Shown piece after piece: positions 5,682 through 8,382 of a stretch of 8,382 nucleotides of DNA (its first letter is position 1; every line of letters starts with the position of its first letter). The stretch is from assembly GCA_003353825.1 (NCBI GenBank), contig PIVW01000251.1:1-8382 (forward strand). The letters are read 5' to 3'. This DNA comes from Chloroflexota bacterium. GTDB lineage: Bacteria > Chloroflexota > Anaerolineae > J102. Both the position numbers and the translations under genes were made by a program. The notes beneath the pieces were generated by a model. It made no database searches, was not told the origin of the DNA, and saw only the letters and a list, made by a program, of their open reading frames with translations.

Positions 5682-6909
5682 CGCCAGCAATCCTCCGATC
5701 AAAGGCCCCGCCACGCTGCCGATACCCATGGTTGTGTTGGCAATACCGACATAGGTCGGGCGGTACTCCGGTCGGGAAAACTCCAGATTGATCAATATCC
5801 CGGACACAATTGCAATCCCTGAACCAACCCCGACCATAAAAAAAACGAGAAAATACCAGGCCGAAGTGGGGGCCAGCCAGGCGACACTATAGGCGATCAC
5901 CATGCTCAGCAGTCCTATCTCCATCGATATTTTGTGCCCAATATGGTCGGCGACGATCCCGGCCACCAGATTACCGGCGGTCTGGCCGATCAAAAGGACT
6001 GCCGTGTATAACCCCACAGTGGCGTCGGGGACTGACCAACGTAGAATCGCCGAAACGGTGATAAAGCCCGTCGCCATGTTGCCCAAGCTAGACAGCAGGC
6101 GCACGATCAAGTAATTGCGGAAATTCTTGTCACCGCGCACAATGCCGGTGATCTTCTGCCAGGATTGACTCTTCTGACGTTTGATCTTCTCTGGCACCGG
6201 CTGCACCGGTTCGCGCATAAAGACGAGAGCAACCCAACTGAGCAGGATTAAAATAGCAGCCAGTAAGAATGCATAAGTGAAGTTAAGGGGAAAGGGATAC
6301 GTCGCCAGGAGCCAGCCACAAAGCAATGCCCCAAATGCGCCAAGACCGGTCCCCACAAATGCGGTAATGCCAAAAGAGCGGCCGCGCTTCGTGACAGGGA
6401 AACATTGCGCCACCATGTCGGTCCATGCCGGCGCTACCATACCGGCGCCGAAGCCATGCGTGGCGAACCCTATCAAAAACAGTGCCAACGACAGCGTTGG
6501 GTATTCGATCGCCAGTAGTGCCGCGATCGGCAGGAGCCACAGGGGCAAGCGCTCACTGAAAAAGCCCACATTGACCACCACAGGTTTTTTTCGCGCCAGT
6601 TTCTCAGTCGGACCGGCACTCAGTAACTGTGGCAGATACCAACTCGCCTGACCAATGATGGCAACAAAAGCGATGGGCATAGGATTGCTTGTAAGTTTGC
6701 TTACAAATAGGGGTAATATCGTCGTGGCAGAGATAAAACTGTAACCCAAAAAAAGAGTGCCCGTCCAAAAAATTGACGCTAAAATTCCAGCGGAAATTGC
6801 GGTGTTGTTCTTGCCTGATCTCTTCGTCGCTGCGCTCGGGTACAAACTTATCGACCTCTAATAAACGCCGCAAGGTCTGTCTTGTCCAAGAGGAAACTGT
6901 GGTAGCCAT
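5547..6909 (-). CDS. MFS transporter, frameshifted after codon ~53
   Basis: A major facilitator superfamily permease of 12 predicted membrane segments, about 453 residues if one base is corrected. The main frame (from about 6750 down to 5547) holds the transporter body: a run starting [15 protein letters not shown], the loop 2-3 motif with RKKPVVV, a second-half start near [15 protein letters not shown] and a repeated [14 protein letters not shown] loop. It has no good start; the longest open frame begins with TTG inside coding sequence. The N-terminus lies in the neighbouring frame from ATG at 6909: [20 protein letters not shown], then a charged stretch and [18 protein letters not shown], typical of this transporter group. 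The frames meet at a run of seven A on the plus strand (6748-6754). With six, the reading would be [12 protein letters not shown] without a break. Substrate unknown. No strong ribosome binding site is visible before 6909. Could be an inactivated gene, a sequencing error or slippage. Confidence 0.85.
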
Positions 6910-7167
6910 AAACAGGAAATTTACTCTTACTGGGCCTTAGGGTCAAATTATGGATAGCAACACATCTTGCGAATAATATTTCGAGCGTTTCCTTTAGATT
7001 TGATAGGAAATTGGCTATTCAGTGAGTTGTGCGAATGAAATGATGGCGATTTCGTTTCTGCTTAGGATTCTATGGTCATGAACTCGCAGGTTTTCACAAT
7101 ATCGAAAAGTCTGGTAATGTGGCTTTGGTTACTAGATTAGCCGTTTCATGAGGTTACTAATGAGAGT

Positions 7168-7653
7168 ATGTTGTCTATGATTAACGATATCGACACACAA
7201 CTTATCCGCAGGTCCTTCGAAATCGCCTTACGAGCCCGGCAGAATGGCAGCCATCCCTTCGGAGCGCTGTTGGCGGCTGCCGATCACTCTATCCTCATCG
7301 AGGCTGAGAACACGGTAGTTATAGATAATGACTGCACAGGCCATGCCGAGACCAATCTGATGCGAATGGCATCGCAACGTTATTCGGCTGACCATCTCGC
7401 CCAATGCAGCGTCTATACCAGCACCGAACCTTGCGTGATGTGCGCCGGCGCCATCTTCTGGGGCAATGTCAGGCGGGTTGTCTATGGCCTGGATAGTGAC
7501 AAACTCTATCATCTGATCGGCGATGCCCCCGCTGCTGCAGTGCTTCATCTCCCTTGCCGCTCGGTTTACACCCATGCCCGCCATGAGATCACCGTGGTGG
7601 GTCCTTTGCTACAAGAGGAAGCTGAGCGGGTTCATCACAGATTTTGGAATTAG
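7168..7653 (+). CDS. Zinc-dependent nucleoside/base deaminase (TadA/GuaD-like)
   Basis: A 161-residue cytidine deaminase-fold enzyme that hydrolytically removes an amino group from a base. Zinc ligands are the His of GHAETN (H59, with catalytic E61) and the two cysteines of EPCVMC (C89, C92). HPFGALL (29-35) is the substrate-side segment found in both TadA and guanine deaminases. The C-terminal part (GLDSDKLYHLIGDAP, then a long tail ending VHHRFWN) differs from standard TadA and is closer to guanine/nucleoside deaminases, so a free nucleobase or nucleoside is the likelier substrate than tRNA; this is inference. Start choice is uncertain: ATG at 7168 or ATG at 7177. The second has GAGAG (7162-7166) 10 nt upstream, so a protein 3 residues shorter is possible. 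The peptidase gene begins 4 bp after its stop, so the two are probably co-transcribed. Upstream 6910-7167 is AT-rich with no promoter I can defend. Confidence 0.88.
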   Translation: MLSMINDIDTQLIRRSFEIALRARQNGSHPFGALLAAADHSILIEAENTVVIDNDCTGHAETNLMRMASQRYSADHLAQCSVYTSTEPCVMCAGAIFWGNVRRVVYGLDSDKLYHLIGDAPAAAVLHLPCRSVYTHARHEITVVGPLLQEEAERVHHRFWN

Positions 7654-7657
7654 CACT

Positions 7658-8284
7658 ATGACATCTTCCATCCGAATTATCATTATCCTTCTAATTGGTA
7701 TCCTACTAGGGCAGTTCTCAAGCGGACGCCAAACCGTGATAGCTCCCCTCGGGCCCACATGGCAGAGCAAAGTTGATCCCGTTTTGTTGGACATGCCCAG
7801 CAGCAAAAAAACGGATTTTATTCTTTTCTTGCAGGAACAAGCCGATCTCAGTGCCGTCGTGAACTTGCAGTCAAAAACGGAGAAGACTGACTATGTTTAC
7901 CGACAGTTGACACAAGCGGCAGAACGTTCACAACCACCAATCATCGCAGAATTAAAGAGACATGGGGTAAACTTTCAATCATTTTGGATAGCGAACATGG
8001 TCTGGGTGGAGGCTGATAGGGCACTGTTAGAGACTCTGGCTCGCCGCCAGGATATCGCCTATGTCTATGCCAACACCCTCATCGCTATGGATGAACCAGT
8101 TGAATCACCTGTGCAATTGCGCTCGCAGACTATACCGGATGACGCGTGGGGTATCACACAAGTCAATGCCGATGACGTGTGGCTCATGGGCTTCAGCGGC
8201 CAGGGTGTTATCATCGGCGGGCAAGACACCGGCTACCAATGGGATCACCCGGCCCTCAAAAATACGGTAGTGGTTATATATTAA
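7658..8284 (+). pseudogene. Truncated secreted S8 (subtilisin-like) peptidase
   Basis: The ATG at 7658 begins a short N-region and a strong hydrophobic signal segment (IRIIIILLIGILLGQF, residues 5-20). A prodomain of the inhibitor I9 type follows, from about residue 45 to 145: a TDFILFLQEQADLS strand, a central helix region and an ending at DIAYVYANTLI. The mature part starts with AWGITQVNADDVW and reaches the catalytic Asp in GQDTGYQWDHPALKN. After that Asn (about 8262) the family sequence stops and the frame ends TVVVIY at 8284. The His and Ser of the catalytic triad, and hundreds of residues normally following, are absent, and neither other plus frame resumes the peptidase. It would be secreted but inactive. 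Ribosome binding site weak. The cause is most likely an insertion or rearrangement at about 8262, possibly a mobile element continuing past the window; the rest of the gene might lie beyond it. Confidence 0.75.
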
Positions 8285-8382
8285 CTGATAGGACACCATT
8301 CTGTGTTGTAATAGTGGAGGTATAATAGGAGTACCGCCTCATGGAAGCTATCAGATTTAGAAAATGACAGTGTTTTTCGCAC
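8263..8382. other. Unrelated AT-richer sequence replacing the peptidase body
   Basis: From about 8263 to the edge the sequence has no peptidase character. A perfect TATAAT is at 8321-8326 without a proper -35. GGAG (8328-8331) stands 9 nt before an ATG at 8341 that opens an 8-codon frame, whose stop overlaps another ATG (8364) as ATGA. TGATAGGACACC (8285-8296) has the look of an insertion sequence end, but the partner end is outside the window and I do not recognise the family. This could be the left part of a mobile element; the evidence is only the broken peptidase. Confidence 0.3.

Noticed and set aside
7523..7657. Upstream extension of the peptidase frame into the deaminase gene
   Set aside because: The extension is an out-of-frame reading of the deaminase C-terminus; the signal peptide begins right after the ATG at 7658.

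Overview
The window reads as a piece of a free-living bacterial chromosome of roughly 50% GC. The gene families point to Chloroflexota of the Anaerolineae/Caldilineae type: the MFS sequence style, SH3-like and DinB proteins, a secreted S8 peptidase with an inhibitor prodomain, and G-rich heptad repeats between genes. This placement is inference from family resemblance; no ribosomal or other marker gene is present. No phage, CRISPR or secretion cluster is visible, and I see no convincing new multi-gene system.

Layout, left to right. An 84-bp G-rich tandem repeat is cut by the left edge. It is followed by a good sigma70-type promoter and a two-ACT-domain, GcvR-like regulator (346-879). Next comes a spacer with a perfect 10-bp inverted repeat, then a short chimeric ORF that joins the front of an SH3-like protein to the last helix of a DinB protein (1088-1432). 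An NAD-dependent epimerase/dehydratase follows (1487-2440). A DEAD-box RNA helicase with a DbpA-type RNA-binding tail lies on the minus strand (2596-4305), behind a structured leader of about 200 nt with an attenuator-like hairpin.

The right half starts with a 29-codon stub of a VOC/glyoxalase protein (4774-4863), then an HD-domain hydrolase (4915-5517). The HD gene overlaps by ATGA a start codon with a good ribosome binding site; the ORF from that start runs antisense under the end of the next gene. That gene is an MFS transporter on the minus strand (5547-6909), whose first 53 or so codons are in a different frame from the rest because of a run of seven T. A TadA/guanine-deaminase-like nucleoside deaminase (7168-7653) is followed 4 bp later by the start of a secreted subtilisin-like peptidase (7658-8284). 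The peptidase loses homology just after its catalytic Asp and runs into AT-richer unrelated sequence to the window edge.

The genes look like separate housekeeping and accessory functions, not one pathway. The common theme is decay: within 8.4 kb there are one gene chimera, one 29-codon stub, one orphan start, one frameshift and one truncated peptidase, interleaved with intact genes. The regulatory DNA of the helicase and of the ACT regulator is the other part worth attention.
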